Assembly (NCBI GenBank): GCA_013388455.1
Contig: JACAFF010000040.1
Span: forward strand, 1-64,000
Direction: 5' to 3'
From: Nitrospirota bacterium
Lineage (GTDB): Bacteria > Nitrospirota > Thermodesulfovibrionia > Thermodesulfovibrionales > SM23-35
Length of the DNA stretch: 64,000 nucleotides
Shown: positions 56,216-64,000 of the stretch, piece by piece
Layout of the letters: every line of letters begins with the position of its first letter
Numbering within the stretch: position 1 is the stretch's first letter
Position numbers and translations under genes: made by a program
Notes under the pieces: generated by a model
What the model saw: only the letters and a program-made list of their open reading frames with translations
Told to the model about the DNA's origin: nothing
The model's database searches: none

Positions 56216-56962
56216 CTATTTTCTGATTTTGTATAGCAATTTGCTAATATATTTATTCAAGGGGTTCGACCTCTTAAAAAATGGGATAGCTGGCTTTTTT
56301 CTAATGCCGAGTTTTTTTATTTCATTAAGAAGATTTTCATTTGTATTGTCTATTTCGAGTCCTTTTTTAAAAGTCTCATAAGCTGCTTTTCGATTGTTGG
56401 CAGCAGCATAGACTTTCCCAAGATTCAGATACAGAAGTGGCAGGAAAAAACTTTCACCTAATGGCATCTGCTCCTTTAAACCCTTAAATGCCTTTTCACA
56501 GAGCATTTCCCCCTGAAAATAGTATTTGTTAACAGCAGCTTCGAGATATCCTCTGTAAGAGAGGATGAGAGGATTGTTAGGATAATGTTTTAAAGCTTCA
56601 GTCAATAATTGTAGAGCTTCATACTTTTTATTTAATTTAATGAGTTCTTCAACCTCTGCAAGGTATTCTCTATATAGTTTTTTCTGAGAAGTTTTTTCTT
56701 TTGTTAATGTTTTAATCGCTAATTGTTTTTGTTCTTGAATAAGTTTCTTCAGTCTCGCATCACAATCCGGTTCATGTATGATATTTCCATATTCTGTTGT
56801 ATGAGAATAGATAATCTTGCCTCTATGATATATCCGCGTTATGATTGCTGGATTCTGGATTCCCATGTCTTCTGAATCGACGAGATAGGTTTCTCCTTCG
56901 ATATTAATTTTGGAGCTGAAATCTTTGAAAAGCGATGAAGTTATCTTAACTTGTTTTTTCAT
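56216..56962 (-). CDS. TPR-containing protein
   Basis: The 248-residue soluble protein has an N-terminal part with VDSEDMGIQNPAIITRIYH, also seen in other TPR proteins of anaerobes. TPR-like helices follow (about 100-230, EALQLLTEALKHYPNNPL, LNLGKVYAAANNRKAAY). No enzyme motif was found. Possible scaffold; function unknown. Confidence 0.65.
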   Translation of the reverse strand: MKKQVKITSSLFKDFSSKINIEGETYLVDSEDMGIQNPAIITRIYHRGKIIYSHTTEYGNIIHEPDCDARLKKLIQEQKQLAIKTLTKEKTSQKKLYREYLAEVEELIKLNKKYEALQLLTEALKHYPNNPLILSYRGYLEAAVNKYYFQGEMLCEKAFKGLKEQMPLGESFFLPLLYLNLGKVYAAANNRKAAYETFKKGLEIDNTNENLLNEIKKLGIRKKPAIPFFKRSNPLNKYISKLLYKIRK

Positions 56963-57051
56963 TTTTTATTGATATAATCTAACTGTTATTACCTTTAACT
57001 TACAATATTTTGGAATTTTTTAAACCTCATTATTGTTTAATGAATGTAGAT

Positions 57052-57783
57052 TTATGAAAAATCATAGTGTTTCTTAGCATAGCTTATCTTAATTTTATAA
57101 GCCTTAATAAGATATTCTATATCCTTCTTTATATTTCCTGCACTGTTCTTGAGCATTTCGTGCCAGTAAATCAGAAATATCTTGTAGAAATAAAACAATA
57201 AAAAGGCAGCCCACTTTTTATATTCTTCAGGTGAACTTTCATAATCAAAATACCTAACATGTAGCTTCTTTTCTTTCTTATCCATGAAATATTTATGAAA
57301 AATACCTTCAGGGTCAGCATGAGCATATTTGCTACACAAATCATGCACATGTGGAAGTCCCTCAGCTAATGGGAACTTTTTCTGGTTGTTTTTCATCGTC
57401 ACCTTTATATTTCTGAAAAGACTCTCCCACGTCGAGGAGTCTCTGCTTTTATTAATATAAATCTGCGTTTCATCAGGATTTTTTAATAAATAGTAAGCTG
57501 TAAATGTGCTATCAAGCGCCGCTCTTAAACAACGAAAAGATTGTGCTTTATGGAGCCTTAAAAAAGAAGCCATTCCATTATAAAACTCCTGATGAGATAT
57601 CAGATATAAAAATGCGGGTATCATGATATTTGAATCAGCGGGAAGGGTAATATTTAAACATGTAGAATACAGATTATCCAGATCTAAAATAAGTTGGAAG
57701 TCATTTTTAAGGAGTTCAATATTCTTAGATACGTTTTCATCATCAATTTGTAAAAAATGTTCGAATCCTTTAATTTCTCTCAT
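57052..57783 (-). CDS. Hypothetical protein of helical type
   Basis: The 243-residue protein has no motif I recognise with certainty. It is helical and rich in aromatic and basic residues, with ASFLRLHKAQSFRCLRAALD and YAHADPEGIFHKYF. The form resembles AbiV/DUF5677-like helical proteins but is not assigned. It is monocistronic and starts 95 bp from the divergent peptidase gene. Confidence 0.65.
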   Translation of the reverse strand: MREIKGFEHFLQIDDENVSKNIELLKNDFQLILDLDNLYSTCLNITLPADSNIMIPAFLYLISHQEFYNGMASFLRLHKAQSFRCLRAALDSTFTAYYLLKNPDETQIYINKSRDSSTWESLFRNIKVTMKNNQKKFPLAEGLPHVHDLCSKYAHADPEGIFHKYFMDKKEKKLHVRYFDYESSPEEYKKWAAFLLFYFYKIFLIYWHEMLKNSAGNIKKDIEYLIKAYKIKISYAKKHYDFS

Positions 57784-57878
57784 TTCAATTATATATTACT
57801 ATAAACTTGCCCAAAATAATTTAGAGAAATATTTTTTCATATTGCGTTATCATGACAATAACAACAAAATAGAATCGT

Positions 57879-58778
57879 ATGAAAATTGTGCTAACTCTAA
57901 TTCTTATCTTTCTATTAATTCCTGAACTTTACGCTGAAGAATTTCTCTCACAAAGGACACGAGAGGTAGAGGTGGTCTTTACAAGTCATTTGAAAGATAT
58001 ATCTCAAGAGGTTTTAACAATATACCCTTTGGTGCGTGATGAACTCGAAACAGAGTTAAAGTTGAAAATAGATATTCTTCCTATGGTGGTTCTTACTAAT
58101 AGAAATGACTTCAAAAAAATAGTTAGCAGTGATTTTATTATCGCATTTGCCATGCCTGATAAAAAACTTATTGTTATTGACACTTCAAGAGTATATACAA
58201 AGCCTTTCACTCTCAAAACCACACTTCAGCATGAATTATGTCATCTTTTACTACACAGACATGTTGAAAAAAAGAATCTACCCCGTTGGCTTGATGAAGG
58301 TATATGTCAGTGGGTAAGCGGAGGCATCTCTGAACTTATGGTTGAGCATCAGGAAAGGACTCTTTCAAAAGCTGTCGTCTCTAATAGATTAATCGATATT
58401 AATACGCTCGAACGATTTCCCACAGATGAACAAAATCTGGTGCTTGCCTACGAAGAAAGTAAAAGCCTGATCGAATTTATAGAAAAAAAATACGGTAAAG
58501 AGGGGATTCTTTCGATGCTCGGATATCTGAAAGAAGGCAATTCAGTCAATGAATCAATAAGCAAAGCTCTTGGATTAACAATACATGAACTTGAATCCTT
58601 ATGGCATGCAGACCTGAAAAAGAAACACACGTGGTTCTTATATCTGAGCAATAACATTTACACGATACTTTTCGCTTTTGCAACCCTTGTAATGATTTAT
58701 GGTTTTATACGTTTCTTAAAAAGAAAGAGGGAATATGTTGATGAGGAGCAAGACATCAACGATAGGAACATAAGATGA
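57879..58778 (+). CDS. Membrane-anchored gluzincin (peptidase MA-like)
   Basis: The 299-residue protein has a signal peptide (KIVLTLILIFLLIPELYA), the zinc motif HELCHLLLHRHV and the third ligand in RWLDEGICQWVSG. A C-terminal TM (NIYTILFAFATLVMIYGF) ends in a basic tail. It probably acts in the periplasm. The target is unknown. Confidence 0.88.
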   Translation: MKIVLTLILIFLLIPELYAEEFLSQRTREVEVVFTSHLKDISQEVLTIYPLVRDELETELKLKIDILPMVVLTNRNDFKKIVSSDFIIAFAMPDKKLIVIDTSRVYTKPFTLKTTLQHELCHLLLHRHVEKKNLPRWLDEGICQWVSGGISELMVEHQERTLSKAVVSNRLIDINTLERFPTDEQNLVLAYEESKSLIEFIEKKYGKEGILSMLGYLKEGNSVNESISKALGLTIHELESLWHADLKKKHTWFLYLSNNIYTILFAFATLVMIYGFIRFLKRKREYVDEEQDINDRNIR

Positions 58779-58787
58779 TAATTTTTC

Positions 58788-58865
58788 TGGTCGGGGCGAG
58801 AGGATTTGAACCTCCGGCCCCCTGCTCCCAAGGCAGGTGCGCTATCCAGGCTGCGCTACGCCCCG
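58788..58865 (-). tRNA. tRNA-Pro (anticodon TGG)
   Basis: Minus-strand cloverleaf with acceptor CGGGGCG / CGCCCCG and C1-G72 typical of bacterial tRNA-Pro. The anticodon arm is CCTGC-CTTGGGA-GCAGG, the T-arm has GGTTCAAATCC, and CCA is encoded. It reads CCA. It starts 10 bp past the peptidase stop on the other strand. Confidence 0.96.
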
Positions 58866-58876
58866 AACGTGTGTAT

Positions 58877-59590
58877 CTAATATTTCAGGATTTCCAGATA
58901 ATCAGCAATAAATTTTTCTTCTTCTGCCTTAGCACGAATTTTTCTATTTCTCAAATCTTCGATTGCCTTGTCTCTATTTCCCCTGTACATGGGATCGAGT
59001 TCTATCGCACGACTTATTGCAACAGCAGCATCGTCATATTGTCCTTTCATATTGTAACAGAGAGCAAGCCCGTAATAAGAAAGATAGAAATCAGAATTCC
59101 TTTTTAGAGACTCTTTAAAGGCATCCATCGCATCATCATATCGTGCAAGTTTATAATATAACATCCCGATATTATATAATGCCAACGCCGTATTATGATA
59201 TAGTGGATTTTCTATAGCAGCTTTATAAGATTCTATGGCCTCATCATGTTTTCCAATTTTTTCATAAGCATTCCCGAGGTTATTGTATACTTCTGAAAAG
59301 TTCTTATCTAAATTTAGTGCCTTTTTGAAATGAATGATTGCATTTGAATAGTCCTCAAGTTTTGTTAGATAAATTACCCCGATCATGTTATGTGCTTCCT
59401 TGTTATCAGGATCAAAATCTATAGCTTTTTGAAACTCAACAAAGGCTGGCTGTATATTATTGTTATTAAGATACGACAATCCCAATTGGAAATGTGCATC
59501 GGACTGCTGGATATCTCTTTTAGTTTTGACTGTTACACAGGAGCAAAAAAGGCAGATAAACAATAAAAAAATATAAAATAAATTTTTCAA
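58877..59590 (-). CDS. TPR lipoprotein (PilF-like)
   Basis: The 237-residue protein has a lipoprotein signal (FYIFLLFICLFCSC) and about five TPRs (AHFQLGLSYLNNNNIQPA, AYEKIGKHDEAIESYKAAI, ALCYNMKGQYDDAAVAI). It resembles PilF/PilW outer-membrane TPR lipoproteins for type IV pili, but no pil gene is near. It lies between mfd and tRNA-Pro. Confidence 0.8.
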   Translation of the reverse strand: MKNLFYIFLLFICLFCSCVTVKTKRDIQQSDAHFQLGLSYLNNNNIQPAFVEFQKAIDFDPDNKEAHNMIGVIYLTKLEDYSNAIIHFKKALNLDKNFSEVYNNLGNAYEKIGKHDEAIESYKAAIENPLYHNTALALYNIGMLYYKLARYDDAMDAFKESLKRNSDFYLSYYGLALCYNMKGQYDDAAVAISRAIELDPMYRGNRDKAIEDLRNRKIRAKAEEEKFIADYLEILKY

Positions 59591-59640
59591 AATCTATTCT
59601 CCTTAGAGATAACTGACTTTATTAAAGTTATCAGAAATAC

Positions 59641-62600
59641 TCAGACAAGTAAAGGGGTCATCCTGTTTAATTCTTCCAATATCCTTGAAATTTCTTGATA
59701 GATTTCATGCCACCTCTTCCCCTTCAAGAAAAATTCGAAGCCGTCCTGAAGAAATCTTATCCTGAGATTTTCCGATTTTGCTAATGCAAATATATAATTT
59801 GGTTCAACTTTAGTTTCTGGTGAAAAGTTCACTGCTACCCTACCATGCATCTCATGCAATTTTATTATACGCAGATCCCGTGCAATAATTTTCAATCTCA
59901 TAATATCGAAGAGATGTTTTACTTCATCCGGCATGATACCAAACCTATCCTCTATTTCTGATTTGAGAGCTTTTAGAGACTCGTGAGTCTTTGATGATGC
60001 AACCCTTCTGTATAAGCTCAACCTAAGTGTCACGTCTTCAATATAATCTTCCGGGATAAAAGCCTGAACATGCAAGTTTATAACCGGGTCAAACTCTTCC
60101 TCAATTTTTATACCCTTGATATCAGCAATTGCCTTCTCCAGCATTTCCATGTATAGGTCAAAACCAACTGCCTGGATATGTCCTGATTGTTCAGAACCAA
60201 GAAGATTCCCTGCTCCACGGATTTCGAGATCTTTCAAAGCAAGCCTGAAGCCTGCTCCGAGATAACTCATTTCCTGAACTGCCTGCAATCTTTTCTTTGC
60301 TTCCTCGGTAATTATATCTTCTCCGGGAATAAGAAAATAGGCATAAGCCCTAACCTTCCCTCTCCCCACCCGACCCCTTAATTGATAAAGGTCTGCAAGT
60401 CCCATCATGTCTGCTCTATTAATAATGATTGTATTGGCTGTCGGTATATCAAGTCCTGATCCAATAATAGCAGTTGATACAAGCATGTTGATTTCACCAT
60501 CATAAAATTTACGCATTACATCCTCAAGTTCTCGTTCAGCCATCTGTCCGTGAGCAACAGATATTTTTGCTTCAGGGATGAGATTAATAAGATAATTTGC
60601 AATCTTATGGATGTCTCTTATCCGGTTATGTACAAAAAATATCTGACCATCCCTCCCTAACTCTCTTTTTACTGCATCTTTTATAAGTGAATCATCAAAG
60701 ATAGAAACAAAACTCTTAACTGCAAGCCTTTCCTCAGGTGGAGTCTCGATCAAGCTCATATCTCTTATATCTGAAAGAGCCATAGATAATGTTCGCGGGA
60801 TTGGAGTTGCAGTAAGTGTAATAACATCAACCCCTTTTTTCACTTCTTTTATCTTCTCCTTCTGGCTTACACCAAACCTGTGCTCCTCATCAATAATAAG
60901 TAAACCCAGATTTTGGAAATGAACTCCCCTGCTTAAAAGGCTATGGGTGCCTATTATGATATCAATCTCTCCGTTGGCTAAAGCTTTAATCGTATCCTTC
61001 TGCTCTCTTTTAATCTTGAATCTACTCAAATAATCAATATTTACAGGAAATGCAGAAAAGCGTGATTTAAAAGTCCGGTAGTGCTGTTCACAGAGTATAG
61101 TAGTAGGCACTAATACAGCTACTTGCATCCCATCGTATACAGCTTTGAAAGCTGCCCTCATGGCAACTTCTGTTTTTCCATATCCAACATCACCGCATAT
61201 AAGTCTATCCATTGGTTTTTCAGATTCCATATCACGTTTTATATCTTCTATTGCCTGAATTTGATCAGTTGTTTCATCATAACTAAAGAAACTATCAAAT
61301 TCACTATGTAATTCGGTATCAGGACTGAATGAAAAGCCTTTTCTAACTTTCCTTTCTGCATAGAGGATAAGCAGTTTTTCTGCCATCTTTTGTATCTTCT
61401 TTTTGACTCTTTCTTTTGTCCTCTGCCAGCTTTTCCCACCAAGCTTATCAATTTTAGGAACAATGCCTTCTTCAGAATGATATTTATGAATACTCGTAAT
61501 GCGCTGGACAGGTAAATAAAGCCTTCCATTTTCATAGTTAATGAGAATAAGGTCTTCATTCAGCCCCTCAGTAGACTGGCGAACAAGTCCACAGAATTTT
61601 CCAATACCATGATCTTCATGTACAACATAGTCTCCAGCTCTTAGATCTTCAAGAGATGTAAGAAGTCTCGTAACCTTTGATTTTTTGATAGGCCTGTAAA
61701 CCAGCCTATCCCCAAAAATTTCTTTTTCTGTCAGAATAAGGAAATTAGGAATAAAAAGATAAGATGATAACTCACCGATCGTTATTGCAACATTCCCCTT
61801 ATATTCAAAGATCTCATTCTTATAGATTATCGGTGCAATTACATCTCCATCTCTCAGAATTTTTTTTATCCGCTCAGCCTGTGTATTTGAAGACGTCACT
61901 AACACGATTTTATTTTCTATCTGTAAAAACCTTATTTTTTTTACCAGATCTTCCAGATTTTTACGTTCCTTAGGCAAAATGCCCATACCCTGAATCGAAA
62001 AAACTCCTGCATCATAGCCTGAACCATCAAAGGGATAATGTGAAAGATATACAGCGTCTACAGAGATTCCCTCTTTTTCCTGTATCGAGTCTGAAATGAA
62101 AATTTTTCGGTCCTCCATAAGTTCGATTAATGGTTTCCCGTAAGGCTGCTCCTCAGATGGGAAAATAAGGAAATCCGATATTTCATCTCCTGATCTCTGG
62201 CTGTCAACATCGAAAAATTTGATTGTCTCTATTTCATCTCCAAAAAATTCAAGTCTGAGTGGTTTTTCTGAAGTAGATGGAAAAATATCCATTATCCATC
62301 CATTTCGTCTGTATTCACCTTTTTCGGTAACTATGGGAACACTTTTGTATCCAAGACCATAAAGTTTTTTTTCTATTTCAGTCCTGCCTAATGTCATTCC
62401 TTTCTGGAGAAAAAAAAGACTTCTCCGAAGTTCTTCCTGAGACAGAAAAGGTGATGATAAATTTTTAAATGAGGTTACAAGAGAATCATGGGCTCTGAGT
62501 GAATAAATAACACTTGCTCTCTCACCAGAGAGGGACGGACCATCGGGATCGGGAAGAAAGAAGACACTTTCCTTTTTCAATGCATCTCTATAAAAGTTAA

Positions 62601-62763
62601 TATCTCTCCAGAGTTTTTGTGCGTTTTCTTCGGTTGTTTCAATATACAGGAAAGGTTTTCTACAGAGTGCAAGTAATAATGCAGATGATGAACCCTTTAA
62701 GTTAAATATTCGTTGATAATGTGTATCTTGTTCAATAAGATTTTCAAAGGATTTAAAATACAT
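59641..62763 (-). CDS. mfd: Transcription-repair coupling factor
   Basis: The 1040-residue translocase is about 100 shorter than typical, mostly in the UvrB-like N-terminal half (GYKSVPIVTEKGEYRRNGWI). The RNAP-interaction domain includes LRAGDYVVHEDHGIGKF. The helicase motor has GDVGYGKTEVAMRAAF, IIDEEHRFG and TATPIPRTL, and the TRG region has QLRGRVGRGK. It removes stalled RNA polymerase and recruits UvrA. ATG 62763 is the only good start; no Shine-Dalgarno is strong. Confidence 0.96.
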   Translation of the reverse strand: MYFKSFENLIEQDTHYQRIFNLKGSSSALLLALCRKPFLYIETTEENAQKLWRDINFYRDALKKESVFFLPDPDGPSLSGERASVIYSLRAHDSLVTSFKNLSSPFLSQEELRRSLFFLQKGMTLGRTEIEKKLYGLGYKSVPIVTEKGEYRRNGWIMDIFPSTSEKPLRLEFFGDEIETIKFFDVDSQRSGDEISDFLIFPSEEQPYGKPLIELMEDRKIFISDSIQEKEGISVDAVYLSHYPFDGSGYDAGVFSIQGMGILPKERKNLEDLVKKIRFLQIENKIVLVTSSNTQAERIKKILRDGDVIAPIIYKNEIFEYKGNVAITIGELSSYLFIPNFLILTEKEIFGDRLVYRPIKKSKVTRLLTSLEDLRAGDYVVHEDHGIGKFCGLVRQSTEGLNEDLILINYENGRLYLPVQRITSIHKYHSEEGIVPKIDKLGGKSWQRTKERVKKKIQKMAEKLLILYAERKVRKGFSFSPDTELHSEFDSFFSYDETTDQIQAIEDIKRDMESEKPMDRLICGDVGYGKTEVAMRAAFKAVYDGMQVAVLVPTTILCEQHYRTFKSRFSAFPVNIDYLSRFKIKREQKDTIKALANGEIDIIIGTHSLLSRGVHFQNLGLLIIDEEHRFGVSQKEKIKEVKKGVDVITLTATPIPRTLSMALSDIRDMSLIETPPEERLAVKSFVSIFDDSLIKDAVKRELGRDGQIFFVHNRIRDIHKIANYLINLIPEAKISVAHGQMAERELEDVMRKFYDGEINMLVSTAIIGSGLDIPTANTIIINRADMMGLADLYQLRGRVGRGKVRAYAYFLIPGEDIITEEAKKRLQAVQEMSYLGAGFRLALKDLEIRGAGNLLGSEQSGHIQAVGFDLYMEMLEKAIADIKGIKIEEEFDPVINLHVQAFIPEDYIEDVTLRLSLYRRVASSKTHESLKALKSEIEDRFGIMPDEVKHLFDIMRLKIIARDLRIIKLHEMHGRVAVNFSPETKVEPNYIFALAKSENLRIRFLQDGFEFFLKGKRWHEIYQEISRILEELNRMTPLLV

Positions 62764-62836
62764 AAAAAATATGATAGATTATATAATTCATTATATCATA
62801 TATTTTTAATAGCATAATTAATTGAAAGGATATAAT

Positions 62837-63712
62837 ATGAAAAGGTTATTGCGACTCGGACTCCCAAAGGGAAGCCTCCAGGAATCAACAATGAAACTCT
62901 TCAGAAAGGCAGGGTACCACATTCTCGTTTCAAGCCGTTCATATTATCCGTCGTTCGATGACATTGAGATCGAGGCAATGTTGATCAGGGCACAAGAAAT
63001 GGCAGGATATGTTGAGAAAGGTATCCTTGATTGCGGACTTACAGGAAAGGATTGGATATTAGAGCAAAATGCTTCTGTTCATGAAGTTGCAGAACTCATT
63101 TATGCAAAAGAGGGCTTAAGACCTGTCAGATGGGTTATTGCTGTCCCAAATGAGTCAAAAATAAAGACATTAAAAGATCTCAATGGAAAACGGATTGCAA
63201 CAGAGCTTGTTGGTTTCACCAAAAGATACCTGAAATCAAAAGGTATTAGTGCTGAAATTGATTTTTCGTGGGGTGCAACCGAAGTCAAACCCCCACATCT
63301 GGCTGATGCGATTGTTGAACTTACTGAAACAGGCACCTCTTTAAAGGCTAATAACCTCAGGATTATTGAGACCATCCTTGAGTCAAGCACAAGGTTTATA
63401 GCAAACAAAAAGGCCTGGAATGACAAGTGGAAGAGACAGAAAATGGAGAACATCGTTATGTTACTGAAGGGAGCACTTTCTGCTGAAGAGAAAGTTGGAT
63501 TAAAGATGAACGTTCCCCAAAAGTCACTAAAACGCGTAATGAGTCTTCTATCTGCTATGCATTCTCCAACAATATCCCAGCTTTCCGATATTAACTGGTA
63601 TGCTCTCGAAGTCATTATTGATGAAAAAATCGTACGTGATATAATCCCTAAGCTCAAGATGGCTGGTGCTTCAGGAATTGTTGAATATCAGCTAAACAAA
63701 GTTATACCATAG
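62837..63712 (+). CDS. hisG: ATP phosphoribosyltransferase, long form
   Basis: The 291-residue enzyme, first in histidine synthesis, has [31 protein letters not shown] and [33 protein letters not shown] precedes a C-terminal ACT-like regulatory domain for histidine. ATG 62837 with AAAGGA upstream is preferred over TTG 62822. No other his biosynthetic gene is in the window. Confidence 0.95.
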   Translation: MKRLLRLGLPKGSLQESTMKLFRKAGYHILVSSRSYYPSFDDIEIEAMLIRAQEMAGYVEKGILDCGLTGKDWILEQNASVHEVAELIYAKEGLRPVRWVIAVPNESKIKTLKDLNGKRIATELVGFTKRYLKSKGISAEIDFSWGATEVKPPHLADAIVELTETGTSLKANNLRIIETILESSTRFIANKKAWNDKWKRQKMENIVMLLKGALSAEEKVGLKMNVPQKSLKRVMSLLSAMHSPTISQLSDINWYALEVIIDEKIVRDIIPKLKMAGASGIVEYQLNKVIP

Positions 63713-63734
63713 TTTTCCTGAACAGAAAAGGAGG

Positions 63735-63780
63735 AAAAGGCCTTTTTAATTTAAATGAAATTTTCGTTGACAAAAGGCCT
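63735..63780 (+). terminator. Hairpin after hisG
   Basis: AGGCCTTTT (63738-63746) pairs with AAAAGGCCT (63772-63780) with a 25-nt loop, then GATTTTTGTT. The left arm is itself the 12-bp palindrome AAAAGGCCTTTT. It is likely the hisG terminator. Confidence 0.5.
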
Positions 63781-63812
63781 GATTTTTGTTAATTCTTAAA
63801 TAGAGGTTTATG

Positions 63813-64000
63813 ATGAAAAGGATGAAGTTTATTCTACACTCTGTTTTAATAGTCATTGTAGTCATAATATCTATACTGTTCTGTAATCAAGTTTTTGCTG
63901 AAGAATCTCTAAAAGATATCATCGCTCAACAATATGCAATTGAGAAAGATATATGTCCTGTTGTAAAGAAAACTATACTTCAGGGTCTAAATACAAAGGA
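63813..64000 (+). CDS. Exported protein, N-terminal fragment cut by window edge
   Basis: ATG at 63813 (or the preceding ATG 63810) follows AGAGG. A signal peptide (MKFILHSVLIVIVVIISILF) is followed by CNQVFAEESLKDIIAQQYAI, and a Cys-Pro in KDICPVVKKTILQG. About 62 codons are seen before the edge. Family not recognised. Confidence 0.7.
   Translation, partial: MKRMKFILHSVLIVIVVIISILFCNQVFAEESLKDIIAQQYAIEKDICPVVKKTILQGLNTK

Overview
The window is AT-rich bacterial chromosome from a strict anaerobe. The gene set suggests a Nitrospirota-type (Thermodesulfovibrio-like) or deltaproteobacterial-type sulfate reducer or syntroph. Pointers are a four-subunit pyruvate:ferredoxin oxidoreductase, an HdrA-MvhDGA hydrogenase/bifurcation module, a likely Re-type citrate synthase, a giant BcrA/BadF-type activase, archaeal-style glutamate synthase domain proteins beside an NrpR-type regulator, and an octahaem cytochrome c. 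The lineage is inferred from gene content only. No phage, plasmid, CRISPR array or insertion sequence was found.

Layout. 1-4.6 kb (minus): a nitrogen-type module with two paralogous FMN glutamate-synthase-domain proteins (one cut by the window edge), an NrpR homologue and a KaiC-like/XRE/cupin regulator; two promoters here share a 13-bp motif at the predicted start of transcription. 4.7-12.4 kb: glyQ without glyS, a DUF4139 exported protein, a membrane methyltransferase, the 1383-residue activase and a 32-residue bS22/mS38-like ribosomal protein. 12.4-20 kb (plus): housekeeping run metE-like, tmk, holB, ricT-like, metG, rpiB, glyA, nrdR. 20-26 kb (minus): copper ATPase with a small YHS protein, then fabG-acpP-fabF-rnc. 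26-31.3 kb (plus): Re-citrate synthase-like, isocitrate dehydrogenase, CNNM/CBS membrane protein, mdh, ndk. 31.6-35.8 kb: porGDAB and mglBA. 35.9-45 kb: tRNA-Ala, hdrA-mvhD-mvhG-mvhA, tusA-like, a CZB chemoreceptor and a TatD/radical-SAM fusion. 45-51 kb (minus): DUF3786, radical SAM, yggS, proC, yggT, divIVA, hisS. 51-52.3 kb: a candidate selenoprotein gene followed by an octahaem cytochrome. 52.3-64 kb: patatin lipoprotein, ligA, pncC, TPR proteins, a gluzincin peptidase, tRNA-Pro, mfd, hisG and the start of a secreted protein.

The metabolic genes fit together. PorGDAB links pyruvate, acetyl-CoA and ferredoxin. Re-citrate synthase, IDH and MDH supply the 2-oxoglutarate arm that the NrpR system is known to sense in archaea. 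HdrA-MvhDGA connects hydrogen to ferredoxin and an unseen disulfide or other acceptor (HdrBC is not in the window).

The most notable observations are: a 55-codon dual-CXXC gene with an in-frame TGA and a SECIS-like hairpin; the motif shared by the KaiC-XRE-cupin and glutamate-synthase-like promoters; a perfect 26-bp palindrome upstream of porGDAB; dispersed palindromic repeats inserted in frame into holB and metG, and one abutting a start codon; and two genes (mvhD, cytochrome) whose best starts appear to be ATA and ACG.
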